A stretch of 64,000 bases of DNA from Chrysomallon squamiferum. Lineage: Eukaryota; Mollusca; Gastropoda; Neomphalida; Peltospiridae. Every line of letters begins with the position of its first letter. Positions within the stretch are counted from its first letter, which is position 1. The stretch is taken from positions 34,820,183 to 34,884,182 of the forward strand of contig CM022671.1 in the NCBI GenBank assembly GCA_012295275.1, given 5' to 3'. Below are positions 62,344 to 64,000 of the stretch, in pieces. Both the position numbers and the translations under genes were made by a program. Under the pieces are notes generated by a model that made no database searches, was not told the DNA's origin, and saw only the letters and a list, made by a program, of their open reading frames with translations.

Positions 62344-63585
62344 ATGGCGATGAACGTGACAATGCAACCGTCCAACGTGACAGAGCCACAGTATTTTACA
62401 AACATACCCGCAGCAGTCTGCATGGCGATATTTGCAGTGATTGGAACAGTTGGAAATTCAGTAGTTCTTTACGTGTTCATCACAAAATTCAAACAAAAGA
62501 CGTTCAACATTTTCATCGTCTTCCTGGCCGTGTCTGACGTCATAAGCAGTGGTGTGCTGATGCCCCTGGACGTAGTCGATCTCCTTCTTCCTACACGTTT
62601 CTGGGGATGCAAGCCGCTCGTCGTCATAGCTACATGTACTGCCATGGCAACTGGGTTTGTGTTGGTGGCAATTGCAGTGCTGCGTTACAAAGGAATCTGC
62701 CAGCCGCTGAAACCAAACATATCAGTGTTCCAGGCTAAGGTCATCTGTGGTGTTTCTGTAGGAATAGCTGTAGCCCTCTCCTGGCCGTCTGCTGTCTTGG
62801 TGGGTAAAATCCCAGACGAGCTGGGGCCGGGGTTGTACGTGATGAACTGTGCCACGGAGGAGAAGTTCAAAGATTCTGTTTACCCTTTGGTGTTTTATGG
62901 ATTTCTCTTCCTGATGTTCGTCGCCGTGTTTCTTACGCTGATCGTTTTGTATGCTATGATTGGTGCGAGACTGAGACAGAGAGAGAAATATGGACCTTCG
63001 GCTAAACCCAGACCGTCAACAAGTCAGTTTTACTACAGCTGTCAAGAAACGAGCATTTCAGAAAGCCAGTTAAACTGTCGAGAACTAAATCCTTCGGAAA
63101 GAAAGGTTAATTATGGAACAAATATAAACAATTCTGAAATTCAGGAGGAATCTGTGATAAAAGATATTTCGAATTCCAATGAACCGTCGACAGCGTCTAA
63201 TAAAACAGACCAACCAACACAGCCGTCTGTTGACGGCGAACCAAACAGCAGCAGCAGTTCAGCCTCCAACCAAAGTGTTTCAAACATGGTCCCAGCCAAA
63301 AAAATAACCCACTTTCCTAGCAAAAACACCTTCAAAATGCTGTTTGTCGTCACTTTGGTCTTTCTGCTGAGCTACTTACCCCATCTAAGCCTAATGCTGT
63401 ACGAAGCCGTAGGCTCAGATTTGGATACGTCTCCCCTGGGTGAAAGTTTCGTTGGCATTTTCATAAGATCCTATCTCATAAGCAACGTAGCGAACCCTTT
63501 TATATACGGTTGCTGTAGCTATAGATTTAGAGAGGAGACGGCCACCATATTTAAAAAAATTAAAATACGTCTGCACATCCTTTGA
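62344..63585 (+). CDS. class A GPCR 2 (orphan, rhodopsin-like), complete
   Basis: A single-exon frame of 413 residues. Two N-terminal sequons (NVT at 4 and 11). TM1 at about 22-46 with G37-N38, TM2 with LAVSD (D65), disulphide Cys at 89 and 169, TM3 ending LRY (113-115) instead of DRY in VLRYKGICQPLKPN. TM4 contains SWPSA, TM5 about 179-207. A long Ser-rich intracellular loop 3 runs about 208-330. TM6 contains LLSYLPHLS rather than CWxP, and TM7 ends NPFIY (384-388). Its paralogue lies 6.3 kb upstream in the same orientation, so the pair arose by tandem duplication. The family is not identified beyond rhodopsin-like; a peptide-receptor ancestry is a guess. Confidence 0.93.
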   Translation: MAMNVTMQPSNVTEPQYFTNIPAAVCMAIFAVIGTVGNSVVLYVFITKFKQKTFNIFIVFLAVSDVISSGVLMPLDVVDLLLPTRFWGCKPLVVIATCTAMATGFVLVAIAVLRYKGICQPLKPNISVFQAKVICGVSVGIAVALSWPSAVLVGKIPDELGPGLYVMNCATEEKFKDSVYPLVFYGFLFLMFVAVFLTLIVLYAMIGARLRQREKYGPSAKPRPSTSQFYYSCQETSISESQLNCRELNPSERKVNYGTNINNSEIQEESVIKDISNSNEPSTASNKTDQPTQPSVDGEPNSSSSSASNQSVSNMVPAKKITHFPSKNTFKMLFVVTLVFLLSYLPHLSLMLYEAVGSDLDTSPLGESFVGIFIRSYLISNVANPFIYGCCSYRFREETATIFKKIKIRLHIL

Positions 63586-64000
63586 AGGAATTTCTTCATT
63601 TAATCCTGCTGAGTTTTTAACATTCAAGCCGACACATGGACGAGACGTCACAGTGAAATGTCTGGGATACCAGCTGAACGTATTTTTATATGCAGAATGG
63701 AAACCTTCAGGTTACATTGGTTTCGTTATTATCATTTTCTTTTTTTTTAAATCAATTTTGGATATGGTATGTTCTGAAATCCATTTAATTAGCTTCAGAG
63801 TTCATGTTTTCTATAAATTTGGATAAACATTATTTTACGTTTTGAATGTGAACTGTGCAATTTTGTCTTGTGAACGTATTCCACATCACAAAAACACTAG
63901 AATGCTGTTGTTTAATTAACACGTGATATTTTTTTTATCGCTTTGTAATGATCGCATTTTCTACCGAATCATTTTGATGTATTTATATTTACATTTGTTT
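63586..64000 (+). other. GPCR2 3' flank
   Basis: Presumed 3' UTR. No canonical AATAAA was noticed before the window ends. Confidence 0.6.

Overview
The window is animal nuclear DNA. It is very AT-rich, dense in microsatellites and homopolymers, and carries short, well-conserved coding exons separated by introns of mostly 0.3-3 kb. Protein similarity (L1/neuroglian, RUSF1, KSR, RFC5 and an unusual class A receptor pair) points to an invertebrate. A lophotrochozoan, most likely a mollusc, is my best inference, but the sequence alone does not fix the species. No bacterial features, CRISPR arrays, tRNA/rRNA genes or transposon coding regions were recognised.

Layout. (1) 509-5776, plus strand: the 3' end of an L1CAM/neuroglian-family adhesion gene (two FN3 domains). 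It ends in a short hydrophobic tail that looks like a GPI-attachment signal instead of a further FN3 domain, transmembrane segment and ankyrin-binding tail. (2) 5777-17269: about 11.5 kb without a recognised gene, mostly AT-rich and low complexity, with several blocks of balanced composition that could be regulatory. (3) 17270-23453, plus: a complete 14-exon RUSF1 (C16orf58/DUF647) gene. (4) 28481-46255, minus: a complete 20-exon KSR (kinase suppressor of Ras) scaffold gene, convergent with RUSF1. It has two alternative 81-nt exons for the first half of its C1 domain. (5) 46539-51330, plus: RFC5, the small clamp-loader subunit, divergent from KSR across a 283-bp shared promoter. (6) 54790-56084 and 62344-63585, plus: two paralogous, coding-intronless, rhodopsin-like GPCRs, each with a likely spliced 5' noncoding exon and a related promoter.

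The genes do not form one pathway. KSR organises RAF-MEK-ERK signalling, RFC5 loads PCNA at replication forks, the L1-like protein mediates neural adhesion, and the GPCRs are orphan, probably peptide or small-ligand receptors.

The most notable signals are the duplicated C1 exon of KSR, which is positioned for mutually exclusive splicing, and four independent tandem-repeat arrays in KSR introns that each start at and copy a real splice junction. A caution: four coding exons (two in KSR, one each in RFC5 and GPCR1) carry one-base frame breaks and the RFC5 Walker B exon is scrambled, although the genes are otherwise intact. Assembly consensus error is the likeliest cause.
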